Source: Trujillonella endophytica (GTDB lineage: Bacteria > Actinomycetota > Actinomycetes > Mycobacteriales > Geodermatophilaceae). From it: a stretch of DNA of 64,000 bases. The stretch covers positions 143,243-207,242 of the forward strand of contig NZ_FOEE01000009.1 of NCBI RefSeq assembly GCF_900110555.1, written 5' to 3'. The first letter of the stretch is position 1, and every line of letters begins with the position of its first letter. Positions 15,142-22,382 of this stretch are shown piece after piece. The notes beneath the pieces are model-generated. The model was not told the DNA's origin, searched no databases, and saw nothing but the letters and a program-made list of their open reading frames with translations. A program made the position numbers and the translations under genes.

Positions 15142-15843
15142 CTACGCGACGAGCCGGTAGCCCACGCCGCGCACGGTCTTGATCTCGGGCGAGCTGAGCC
15201 CGGCGGCCTGCAGCTTGCGGCGCAGGTTGGACATGTGCGCCTCGACCAGGCGGACGCTGCCCTCCCAGTCGGTCTGCCACACCTCGCGCAGCAGCGTCTC
15301 GCGCTGCAGCACCCGGCCCGGCCGCGAGGCCAGGGCCGCGAGCAGGTCGAACTCGGTGCGGGTCAGGTCGACGACGGCGCCGTCGACCCGGACCTCGCGG
15401 CTGTCCTCGTCGACCTCGAGCTCGGCCAGCCGGCGGACGGAGTCCTCGACGGGCGCGGCGTCGGAAGGGACCGCCACGCGGGGACGGCGCAGCATGACCT
15501 GCACGCGCGCCACGAGCTCGCGCGGCGAGAACGGCTTGGCCATGTACCCGTCGGCCCCGACCGCGAGACCGATCAGGAGGTCGACCTCCTCGGCGCGGGC
15601 GGTGAGCATCAGCACGTAGCACTCGGACTCGGCGCGGATCTGCCGGCACACCTCGGTGCCGTCGGCGTCCGGGAGCCCGAGGTCCAGGACGACGACGTCC
15701 GGAGCGGACCGCCGCACCTCCTCGAGCGCCTCGGCGCCGGTGCCCACCGCACGCACGTCCATCCCGGCGCGGGTGAGCACGGTGCAGACCAGCTCACGGA
15801 TCTCGTCGGTGTCCTCGACGACCAGCACGGACTGCTCGGCCAC
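15142..15843 (-). CDS. OmpR/PhoB-family response regulator
   Basis: 233 residues: receiver domain with VVEDTDE acidic pocket, phosphoacceptor in VVLDLGLPD, and the Lys in YMAKPFS; then a winged-helix DNA-binding domain (LTRTEFDLLAALASRPGRVLQRETLL ... MSNLRRKL ... IKTVRGVGYRLV). GTG start with GGGAGGA eight bases upstream; longer in-frame starts lack ribosome sites. No kinase is adjacent, so it is an orphan regulator. Its position at the edge of the fibre-like locus makes it a candidate regulator of the three shared upstream elements (inference). Confidence 0.93.
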   Translation of the reverse strand: MAEQSVLVVEDTDEIRELVCTVLTRAGMDVRAVGTGAEALEEVRRSAPDVVVLDLGLPDADGTEVCRQIRAESECYVLMLTARAEEVDLLIGLAVGADGYMAKPFSPRELVARVQVMLRRPRVAVPSDAAPVEDSVRRLAELEVDEDSREVRVDGAVVDLTRTEFDLLAALASRPGRVLQRETLLREVWQTDWEGSVRLVEAHMSNLRRKLQAAGLSSPEIKTVRGVGYRLVA

Positions 15844-15949
15844 GACCTGTTCCTCCCGTCCGTTCGGACGTCCTGCGGTGGCGCAGGAGGCGTCACCTGA
15901 CCGGGTGATCGGCCCGGCCGGGACGGCGCTTGACCCGGGGCGCCTCCGA

Positions 15950-16510
15950 TCACCCCGTGCGGGTGACCTCGGCCGCCGCCCGCAGCTCGACGGCCGCCGA
16001 GGGAAACGGGGCCGTCGCGCCGCGGTGCAGCCCGACCGCCCGCAGCCCCCGCGCGGAGGCGAGCCGGTCCACGGCGGCGGCGATGTCGTCCGCGGCACCC
16101 GGGCGCATCACCGAGAAGCCGACCAGCACCCGCCCGCCGGGCGCCAGGACGCGGGCGACGGCGTCCCACTCCGGCGCCGGAGGCGTCCAGAAGGCCCGCA
16201 CGTCGAAGGAGACCACCACGTCGACGGGCCGGAACCCGAGATCTGCCTCGAGCAGCCCCGCCGCCTGCACCGCGACCGCGCCGGCGTCGACCCGCGCGCG
16301 GTTCCGCCGGACGGCCGCGGCCGCCATGCTCGGGGACCGGTCGACGGCGAGGACCTCGCCCCCCGCAGCGGCGAGGAGATCCACCAGCACCCCGTGGCCG
16401 CAGCCGACCTCGAGCACGCGCTCCCCCGGCGCCGCGGCGACCACGCCGGCCATCCAGGTCAGCCGCGCCGAGGCCGTGGGGCCGGGCCGGGCGGCGCGCG
16501 AGGGTGCCAC
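15950..16510 (-). CDS. Class I SAM-dependent methyltransferase
   Basis: 186 residues with the Rossmann methyltransferase core: motif I VLEVGCGHGVLVDLLA, the acidic loop VLAVDRSPSM, and VDVVVSFDVRAFWTPP, then VLAPGGRVLVGFSVM (post-motif III). The N-terminal cap is short and there is no second domain, so the substrate cannot be inferred. The GTG start at 16510 is supported by TACGGT on the minus strand exactly six bases upstream, a leaderless arrangement. It stands between the OmpR regulator and the FlbD-like gene. Confidence 0.88.
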   Translation of the reverse strand: MAPSRAARPGPTASARLTWMAGVVAAAPGERVLEVGCGHGVLVDLLAAAGGEVLAVDRSPSMAAAAVRRNRARVDAGAVAVQAAGLLEADLGFRPVDVVVSFDVRAFWTPPAPEWDAVARVLAPGGRVLVGFSVMRPGAADDIAAAVDRLASARGLRAVGLHRGATAPFPSAAVELRAAAEVTRTG

Positions 16511-16516
16511 GCCGGC

Positions 16517-16522
16517 ACCGTA
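16517..16522 (-). promoter_or_regulatory. Candidate -10 of a leaderless promoter for the methyltransferase
   Basis: TACGGT on the minus strand with six bases to the GTG at 16510; no ribosome site is present. Confidence 0.4.
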
Positions 16523-16655
16523 GCCGTGGCACAGGTCACCCCGACGAGCGGGAAGGCCGGCCTCGGCTCAAGGAGGACCCCCCGTCCGTCGATCCCTTCA
16601 TTGCCCGACGAGGGCGCCGCCGGGGTCCGATGCCCCGTTTTCCGAGAGGACCGTC

Positions 16656-16946
16656 ATGATCGGCCTCACGTGCCGCACGGGTGAGACGTGCCGGATCGAC
16701 CCCACCGCCATCCAGCGGGTCGAGTCCACGCCCGACACCGTGGTCTTCCTCGTCGACGGCTCCCACGTCGCGGTGACCGAGTCCGTCGCACAGGTCGCCC
16801 TCCGCGTCCGCGACGCCCGGGCCGGCGACATCGTGGCCTGCTACGAGCTCGACCGCGGCGGCGTCGTCGCCCCCCGGGCCCTGCAGGACATGCTGTCCGA
16901 GATCGCCGAGAGCCGCAGCTGCCCGGTGGCCGGCCAGCGCTACTGA
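16656..16946 (+). CDS. FlbD-like protein (orphan)
   Basis: 96 residues. Its first 55 residues fit the flagellar FlbD family: MIGLTCRTGETCRIDPTAIQ, then RVESTPDTVVFLVDGSHVAV and TESVAQVA (family: MI-L-T ... I--IE--PDT-I-L--G--Y-V-ES--EV). The C-terminal 40 residues extend beyond the usual length of FlbD. RBS GAGAGGA seven bases before the ATG. FlbD is normally encoded within flagellar operons next to motA; no flagellar gene is present here, so it is either a remnant or has been recruited to another task. Two Cys in the first ten residues are unusual. Confidence 0.75.
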   Translation: MIGLTCRTGETCRIDPTAIQRVESTPDTVVFLVDGSHVAVTESVAQVALRVRDARAGDIVACYELDRGGVVAPRALQDMLSEIAESRSCPVAGQRY

Positions 16947-16961
16947 CCGCTCCCACCCGGT

Positions 16962-16990
16962 TTGACACGTGACATCGACCGGTGTCACAT
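16962..16990 (+). promoter_or_regulatory. Promoter with embedded inverted repeat (MerR-linked), small gene
   Basis: TTGACA, 17-base spacer, TCACAT, then six bases to the GTG at 16997. The spacer carries an inverted repeat GTGACA-N8-TGTCAC. The last part of the spacer, the -10 and the start region (GACCGGTGTCACAT...GGTCGTG) are nearly identical to the promoter of the 18062 operon. Confidence 0.65.
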
Positions 16991-16996
16991 GAGGTC

Positions 16997-17182
16997 GTGG
17001 ACCTGACCCCCGACGCCGTCCTCGCGACGGACGGGCTGAGCCTGATCGCGACGGCGGGGTTCTTCGTGCCGGCGGCCGTCCTGGTCGCCGTCGTGATCGG
17101 CGCGGTGGTGCGCGACCGGCGGCTCACGGCCCGGGAGAACGCGCGCCTGGACGGATCGCACGAGGCCATCGACCCCGACTGA
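16997..17182 (+). CDS. Small membrane protein, putative MerR regulon member
   Basis: 61 residues from the GTG at 16997 (66 from the upstream GTG at 16982). One transmembrane helix (FFVPAAVLVAVVIGAVV) followed by a basic stretch RDRRLTARENARL and an acidic C-terminus. The 16997 start is preferred because the promoter -10 ends six bases before it. It converges with the MerR gene at six bases. No family is recognised. Such a single-helix protein could be an accessory subunit of the membrane operon that shares its promoter sequence. Confidence 0.6.
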   Translation: MDLTPDAVLATDGLSLIATAGFFVPAAVLVAVVIGAVVRDRRLTARENARLDGSHEAIDPD

Positions 17183-17188
17183 GCGGAC

Positions 17189-18025
17189 TCAGCCCTCGGC
17201 GGTCCCCGGCAGCACCTCGGTCAGCGCCGCCTGCACGCGGGCGGCCATCTCGGTGCGGAAGCTCGCCAGCAGCGCCTGCGCGGCCGCCGGCTGTAGCCGG
17301 AGCACCACCTCCCGGACGGCGTCCAGCTGCTCCCCCGGGCTGCCCGCCTGCTGGGCCGGCCCCTCGAGCAGCGAGCGCCAGCCGGTCTCGAGGAACATCG
17401 AGACGTAGACGTCGGCGATGGCCCGCACGTGCTCGACCACCCGGGCCTGCGCCGCGATCAACGCGGTCGGCGGCACCCCGAGCTCCACGACCTGCAGCCC
17501 CGCGGTCAGCAGCGAGGGGTCCAGGACCCGCAGCCGGCCGTCGTCCAGCCGCTCGACGAGCCCGAGCGCCACGAGCTCGTCGATCAGTGCGGCGTCCGGG
17601 GCGACCCCCGCGCGGGCGGCGAGCTCCTCGGTGGTCGTCGTCTCGGGCTCGGGGGGCAGCCACGGCGCCAGCAGCGCCCGGTGCAGCGCCAGGGTGGCCG
17701 AGCTCGCCGATTCGGGGGCGTGCGCGAGCGTGCGCTCGATCATGGTGAGCGGGTAGCCCTCGGCGAGCATCTCCCGCACCAGCAGCAGCCGCGCCACGTG
17801 CTGGCGGCCGTAGTAGCCGGTGCGCCCCACCAGCCGCGGCGGCGGCAGCAGGCCGCGGGCCGCGTACGCGCGGACGTTGCGGACCGTCATCCCCACCCGC
17901 GCGGCGAGTTGGTCGACCGTGAGGTCCCGGTCCGACTCCTCCTCGGGCACGCCCGGCGCACTGACCGACAGCGCTCTCACCTCCCTCGCCTCGGGTCCAC
18001 CGTAGCGCCGCACTCCATGTATCAC
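17189..18025 (-). CDS. MerR family transcriptional regulator
   Basis: 278 residues. The winged HTH (LTVDQLAARVGMTVRNVRAYAARGLLPPPRLVGRTGYYGRQHVARLLLVREM) is clear and starts near residue 37. The C-terminal half (about 170 residues) is a helical effector domain with no cysteine cluster, so it is not a typical metal sensor. The GTG at 18025 gives an N-terminal extension of about 35 residues; a later GTG (start of RALSVSAPG) has GGGAGG directly abutting it. The gene lies between two plus-strand promoters that share long stretches of identity, the best evidence that it controls both. Confidence 0.88.
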   Translation of the reverse strand: MIHGVRRYGGPEAREVRALSVSAPGVPEEESDRDLTVDQLAARVGMTVRNVRAYAARGLLPPPRLVGRTGYYGRQHVARLLLVREMLAEGYPLTMIERTLAHAPESASSATLALHRALLAPWLPPEPETTTTEELAARAGVAPDAALIDELVALGLVERLDDGRLRVLDPSLLTAGLQVVELGVPPTALIAAQARVVEHVRAIADVYVSMFLETGWRSLLEGPAQQAGSPGEQLDAVREVVLRLQPAAAQALLASFRTEMAARVQAALTEVLPGTAEG

Positions 18026-18054
18026 TTGCCGATGTCACATGACCGGTGTTCCAT
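18026..18054 (+). promoter_or_regulatory. Promoter of the 18062 membrane operon, MerR-linked, leaderless
   Basis: TTGCCG, 17-base spacer, TTCCAT, then seven bases to the GTG at 18062. The segment GACCGGTGT-N2-CAT followed by GGTCGTG is shared with the promoter at 16962-16997. On the minus strand the same DNA overlaps the start of the MerR gene, so the regulator would control itself as well. Confidence 0.6.
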
Positions 18055-18061
18055 TCTGGTC

Positions 18062-19906
18062 GTGTCGACGACGACGTCCAGCGTCCTGGCCGCTGACAGC
18101 CGGCCGGCCGGAGGTGCCGCCCTCGGGGAGGTGGCCCTGGCCACCGGCATCGGAGCCCTCCTCACCGTCGTGCTGCTGGGGCTGGTGTACCTGCACCGCA
18201 CCCGGCGGACGACGCTGCTCACCCGCGTCGGCGGCCGTCTCGGGCGCGCCACCGGCGTTCCGGACTGGGTCGCGCTGCCCACGGTGCTCACGACGATCTC
18301 CCTGCTCGTCGCCCTGCTGGGCATGCTCTGGGACATCTCGCTGCACATCGGCGTGGGCCGCGACGAGGGGCCGCTGGCCAACCCGGCGCACTACCTGATC
18401 CTGTTCGGCCTCTTCGGCGTCTTCGCCGGCGGCGTGCTGGCCTGCGCGATGCCGTTGGACGGCCCGCCCGGGCCCGCGGCCGTGCACTTCATCCGGGGCT
18501 GGGACGTGCCGGTCGGCGGCGTGCTGATCGGCGCCGCCGGCTTCTACGCCCTGCTCGGCTTCCCTCTGGACGACGTCTGGCACCGCCTGTTCGGCCAGGA
18601 CGTCACGCTGTGGGGCCCGACCCACCTGATGCTCATCACCGGCGCCGGCCTGTCGATCGTCGGCCTGCTGGTCCTGGAGATGGAGGGCCACGGCGGCGCG
18701 TCCTCCGACGACGGGGACCGCAAGGTCGGCCGGATCGGCCGCTTCGTCCGGCAGGGCTCGGCCATGGGCGGCCTGCTGCTGGGCCTGTCGGTGTTCCAGG
18801 GCGAGTACGACTTCGACGTCCCGCAGTTCCGGCTGGTGCTCGAGCCGTTCATGATCGCCGGCGCCGCCGGGCTGGCGCTGGTCGCCGCACGCCTCTGGAT
18901 GGGCCGGGGCGGAGCGCTCATGGCGGCGGCGTTCTTCCTCGTCGTCCGCGGCCTCATCGCGCTCGTGGTGGGCATCGGCTTCGACGAGATCACCCCGACG
19001 TTCCCGCTGTACCTGGGCTCCGCCGTCGCCGTGGAGCTGCTCGCCCTGGGCCTCACCCCGGCGCGGCGCCCGCTGCTGTTCGGCGCCGTCGCCGGCGTAC
19101 TGGTCGGCACCGTCGGCACCGCCACCGAGTGGGGCTGGACGCACCTGGTCCAGACGCTGTCGTGGAACTCCGACGTGCTGGTCGAGGGCACGGTCATGGC
19201 GGTCGTCGCCGGCGTCGCCGGCGGCCTGCTCGGCACGCTGCTCGCCCTGGGCCTGCGCCGCCGCCTGCCCCGCGCCGCCGTCGCCCGCACCGTGCTGGTG
19301 GCCTGCCTCCTCGCGCTGGCCGCCGGGGTCACCAACGGGTTGGTCGCGACCGTGCCCGAGGACGTCGAGGCGACGTTCACCGTCACCGACGTGACCACCG
19401 ACCCGCGGACGGCCGACATCACCGTGCGGCTGAGCCCGGCCGGTGCCGTCGACGACCCGGCGTGGGTGCAGATCACCGCCTGGCAGGGCGACGGGCTGGT
19501 GGTCGACGACCTGGAGCGGATCGGGCCGGGCGAGTACCGGACGACCGAGCCGGTGCCGCTGCACGGCAGCTGGAAGACCCTGCTGCGGGTGCACGACGGC
19601 CGCCGGCTCTACGCCGTCCCGATCTACCTGCCCGCCGACGAGGCCATCCCGGCCGACGGGATCCCCGCCGAGGATGGCGTGACCCGCGGCGCGATCCCCG
19701 AGATCGACGTCCTCCAGCGGGAGCTGAAGGAGTCCGGCGGGGGGCTGTGGGCGCCGGCCAACCTCGTGGTGCTGGCCTGCACCCTCGCGCTCATCGCCGG
19801 CATCTCCTGGGGCGTGGGCCGCTACTCCCGCCGCGGGAGCGCCGGCGAGCGGTTCCCCGACGCCCCGGTCGCGGGTCCGGTGCCCAGCGACGCGGGCGCC
19901 CGGTGA
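18062..19906 (+). CDS. Polytopic membrane protein with C-terminal YtkA/FixH-like domain, unknown
   Basis: 614 residues with about 12 hydrophobic helices. Two related motifs occur: WDISLHIGVGRDEGPLANPAHYL (near residue 95) and WHRLFGQDVTLWGPTHLML (near residue 180), both of form W..H..G.D......P.H, which looks like a duplicated metal- or haem-binding site. A periplasmic beta domain near residues 430-530 (PAWVQITAWQGDG ... GPGEYRTTEPVPLHGSWKTLLRV) resembles YtkA/FixH-type domains; a final helix follows. It overlaps the cupredoxin-like gene by four bases (GTGA). The GTG start follows a promoter six to seven bases upstream. No named family recognised. Confidence 0.8.
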   Translation: MSTTTSSVLAADSRPAGGAALGEVALATGIGALLTVVLLGLVYLHRTRRTTLLTRVGGRLGRATGVPDWVALPTVLTTISLLVALLGMLWDISLHIGVGRDEGPLANPAHYLILFGLFGVFAGGVLACAMPLDGPPGPAAVHFIRGWDVPVGGVLIGAAGFYALLGFPLDDVWHRLFGQDVTLWGPTHLMLITGAGLSIVGLLVLEMEGHGGASSDDGDRKVGRIGRFVRQGSAMGGLLLGLSVFQGEYDFDVPQFRLVLEPFMIAGAAGLALVAARLWMGRGGALMAAAFFLVVRGLIALVVGIGFDEITPTFPLYLGSAVAVELLALGLTPARRPLLFGAVAGVLVGTVGTATEWGWTHLVQTLSWNSDVLVEGTVMAVVAGVAGGLLGTLLALGLRRRLPRAAVARTVLVACLLALAAGVTNGLVATVPEDVEATFTVTDVTTDPRTADITVRLSPAGAVDDPAWVQITAWQGDGLVVDDLERIGPGEYRTTEPVPLHGSWKTLLRVHDGRRLYAVPIYLPADEAIPADGIPAEDGVTRGAIPEIDVLQRELKESGGGLWAPANLVVLACTLALIAGISWGVGRYSRRGSAGERFPDAPVAGPVPSDAGAR

Positions 19907-20352
19907 CCGGCCGGGCCCGGCTCCTGCGGCTGCCGGCGGTCCTGGGGATGGCCGCCGTGCTCGCCGCCGGCTGCGCCGGGACCGACCCGGACGACGGCGG
20001 ATCGGCCGCCGGCGGCTCGACGGCGCCCTCCGCCGCCGCGGCGGCTGCGCCGGCCGAGCACGCGGGGCACGAGGACCCGGAGCGGGCCGCAGGCCGCGCG
20101 CTCGCCGTGGACGTCAGCGGTGGCCGGGTCACCGGCGACACCGGCCGCGTCCCGGTGGAGCTCGGCGAGCGGGTGACCCTGACGGTGACCGTCGACGCCG
20201 CCGACGAGCTCCACCTGCACGGCTACGACCTCACCGCGGAGCTGGTCCCGGGCGAGCCGGCGGTGGTCACCTTCCCCGCCGACATCCCCGGGGTGTTCGA
20301 GGCCGAGCTGCACGACGCCGGAACGGTGCTGCTGAGCCTGCAGGTCGGCTGA
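19903..20352 (+). CDS. Cupredoxin-like lipoprotein
   Basis: 149 residues. Lipoprotein signal MTGRARLLRLPAVLGMAAV then LAAGC (lipobox near residue 25). A Ser/Ala/Gly-rich linker containing AEHAGHED is followed by a beta-sandwich with the segment DELHLHGYDLTAELVPGEP and FPADIPGVFEAELHDAGT, the pattern of the EfeO-type/cupredoxin-1 domain of actinobacteria. The second His/Cys/Met copper ligand set of true blue-copper proteins is incomplete, so metal binding is unproven. Translationally coupled to the membrane protein upstream; the two probably work together outside the membrane. Confidence 0.8.
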   Translation: MTGRARLLRLPAVLGMAAVLAAGCAGTDPDDGGSAAGGSTAPSAAAAAAPAEHAGHEDPERAAGRALAVDVSGGRVTGDTGRVPVELGERVTLTVTVDAADELHLHGYDLTAELVPGEPAVVTFPADIPGVFEAELHDAGTVLLSLQVG

Positions 20353-20359
20353 CCGGTCG

Positions 20360-21694
20360 GTGGACCCCTCGATCGTCGACGGCCCCGCCGCCGACCTCCT
20401 GGCCCACGGCGTCGGCTCCCGCACCGACCTGCCGCTGCCCCTGGGGCTGGCGCTCTACGGCGCGGGCGCCGCGATCCTGGTCGGCTTCGTCGTCCTCCTG
20501 CTGTTCTGGCGCACCCCGAAACTCGGGGACGGCCGCTCCGGGCGCCCGCTGCCGGAGCGGCTGCAGCGCGCCGCCGACTCCGCCGCCGTCCGGCGGGGGC
20601 TGCAGGCGGTCGCCCTCGCGATCGCCGTCCTGGTCGTCGTCGCGGCGCTGGCCGGGCCGGAGGAGACCTCCCGCAACCTGGCCCCGTGGGCGCTGTACGT
20701 GACCTTCTGGGTGGGGCTGGTGCCGGCGAGCCTGCTGCTCGGGCCGGTGTGGCGGGTGCTCAATCCGCTGCGGCTGGTCGCCCGGCTGCTGCGCCCGCTG
20801 GCCGGCGCGCCCCGGGGCGCCGGCCGGCTCCCCGCGCTCGGCCTCTGGCCGGCGGCCGTCGCGCTGCTGGCCTTCGTGTGGCTGGAGCTCGTGCCGGCCG
20901 GGCGCACGGATCCCGACGTCGTCGCCGGCTGGCTGATCGGGTACGCGGCCGTGCAGGTGGGGGCGGCGCTGTGGTTCGGCGAGGAATGGTTCGCCGCCGG
21001 CGACGGCTTCGAGGTCTACTCCACCCTGCTCGGCCGCCTGTCGGCGCTCGGCCGCCGGGACGACGGGCGGCTGGTGCTGCGGTCGCCGCTGGCCAACGCG
21101 CTGACGACGCCGGCCCTCCCCGGCCTCGCCGCAGTCGTGCTGGTGCTGCTCGGGTCGACGGCGTTCGACGGGCTGACCCGGACCGCGTGGTGGCAGAGCG
21201 GGCCGGGGGCGGCGGACGACGTCGGATCGGGGACCTTCGGCCTGGCCGCCTCGATCGCCCTCGTCGGGCTGCTCTACCTGGCCGGCACGCGGCTGTCCGG
21301 CCGGCTCGGCGGGCTGCCCCTGGGCTCCCAGCCGCGCCGATTCGCCGCCACCGTGGTGCCCATCGCGCTCGGCTACACGGTGGCGCACTACTTCAGCCTG
21401 CTCGCCCTCGACGGGCAGACGACGTGGATCCTGGCCAGCAACCCGTTCGGGCTGGCCGGGGTCGACCTGTTCGGCACGTACGGCAACGCCGTCGACCTGC
21501 GCGCCGTCCCGCCCGACCTCATCGCCTACGTGCAGGTGGGCGCGGTGGTCACCGGGCACGTGGTCGGGGTGCTGCTGGCCCACGAGCGGGCGCTGCGACT
21601 GGCCCCGCGGGCCCCGGCCTCGGACCAACTGCCGCTCGTGGTCGTGATGGTGCTGTTCACCGTCGGCGGGTTGGGCCTGCTGTTCGGCTTCTGA
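20360..21694 (+). CDS. Polytopic membrane protein, FedA/FedB ('fenitrothion hydrolase')-like
   Basis: 444 residues with about 11 transmembrane helices. Opening AHGVGSRTDLPLPLGLALYG, the block WALYVTFWVGLVPASLLLGPVW, VLNPLRLVARLLRP, and WFGEEWFAAGDGFEVYSTLL are, from memory, shared with actinobacterial proteins carrying the label fenitrothion hydrolase after the FedA/FedB pair of a Burkholderia strain. The label says little about natural function. Third gene of the MerR-linked operon, seven bases after the cupredoxin-like gene. A conserved His/Asp-rich set (VAHYFSLLALDGQ, TGHVVGVLLAHERAL) could bind a metal. GTG start. Confidence 0.7.
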   Translation: MDPSIVDGPAADLLAHGVGSRTDLPLPLGLALYGAGAAILVGFVVLLLFWRTPKLGDGRSGRPLPERLQRAADSAAVRRGLQAVALAIAVLVVVAALAGPEETSRNLAPWALYVTFWVGLVPASLLLGPVWRVLNPLRLVARLLRPLAGAPRGAGRLPALGLWPAAVALLAFVWLELVPAGRTDPDVVAGWLIGYAAVQVGAALWFGEEWFAAGDGFEVYSTLLGRLSALGRRDDGRLVLRSPLANALTTPALPGLAAVVLVLLGSTAFDGLTRTAWWQSGPGAADDVGSGTFGLAASIALVGLLYLAGTRLSGRLGGLPLGSQPRRFAATVVPIALGYTVAHYFSLLALDGQTTWILASNPFGLAGVDLFGTYGNAVDLRAVPPDLIAYVQVGAVVTGHVVGVLLAHERALRLAPRAPASDQLPLVVVMVLFTVGGLGLLFGF

Positions 21695-21764
21695 CCGGGT
21701 GCCTCTCCCGCTGTACCCCGGGCGCCCGTTCCGGACGGCGGAACGGGCCGCGGGGGTCCAGCGC

Positions 21765-22322
21765 TCAGATCCCGGTGCCGAGCTCTGCCTCGAGCGCCCG
21801 GCGGCGGGTGAGATCCTCGGCGCGCTGCCGGGCCAGGTCGACGAGGTCGGCCGACAGCCGGGCGGTCTCCTCCGCGGCCTCCTCGCGCAGCGCGGCAAGA
21901 AGGGCCTCGACGGCGTCCACGGCGCGGGACGCCCAGGCGCGCACCGTGCCGGCGTCGACGTCGGGAGCGAAGTTCTCCGGCAGCCGCAGCACCGGACCGT
22001 GCCCGGCCCACCGGTGCCAGTCACCCACCGGCGGCTCGACCGCGGGCGGGCGGCCCGGCCGGCTGGCGAAGAACCGGCCGTCGCCGTCGAAGGGAACGTG
22101 CACGGTGACCGTCAGCCGGGCGGCGGTGCCGGTGCCGAACGTCGCCTCCGCCCGGCGCAGCCGAGGCAGGTCCGGCCGGGTGGCCCGCAGCAGGTCGTCG
22201 ACGCAGCGGATCGGGTCTGCGAGCTCGGCGTCCAGCGACCACTGCAGGACCTGCGCGGTCAGCGCGGTCCGCCGGCGGGAGGTCTCGTCGGCGAACCGGC
22301 CCACGGTGAACAGGTGCGGCAT
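21765..22322 (-). CDS. Hypothetical protein
   Basis: 185 residues, soluble, no signal peptide. MPHLFTVGRFADETSRRRTA, a middle beta region (RLTVTVHVPFDGDGRFFASRPGRPP), and a long C-terminal helix rich in Ala/Glu/Arg (EALLAALREEAAEETARLSADL) with coiled-coil character. GGGAGGA eight bases upstream of the ATG supports the start. Downstream of the ALDH gene on the same strand but separated from it by a hairpin. I recognise no family. Confidence 0.7.
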   Translation of the reverse strand: MPHLFTVGRFADETSRRRTALTAQVLQWSLDAELADPIRCVDDLLRATRPDLPRLRRAEATFGTGTAARLTVTVHVPFDGDGRFFASRPGRPPAVEPPVGDWHRWAGHGPVLRLPENFAPDVDAGTVRAWASRAVDAVEALLAALREEAAEETARLSADLVDLARQRAEDLTRRRALEAELGTGI

Positions 22323-22341
22323 GCCGCCATCCTCCCGGAGC

Positions 22342-22375
22342 GCCGGCCCTCCCCCGTCCCGCGAGGAGGGCCGGC
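22342..22375 (-). terminator. Hairpin after the ALDH operon
   Basis: Perfect 11-bp stem GCCGGCCCTCC/GGAGGGCCGGC with a 12-base loop, just after the ALDH stop codon at 22383 on the minus strand. Confidence 0.7.
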
Positions 22376-22382
22376 CTCGCAG

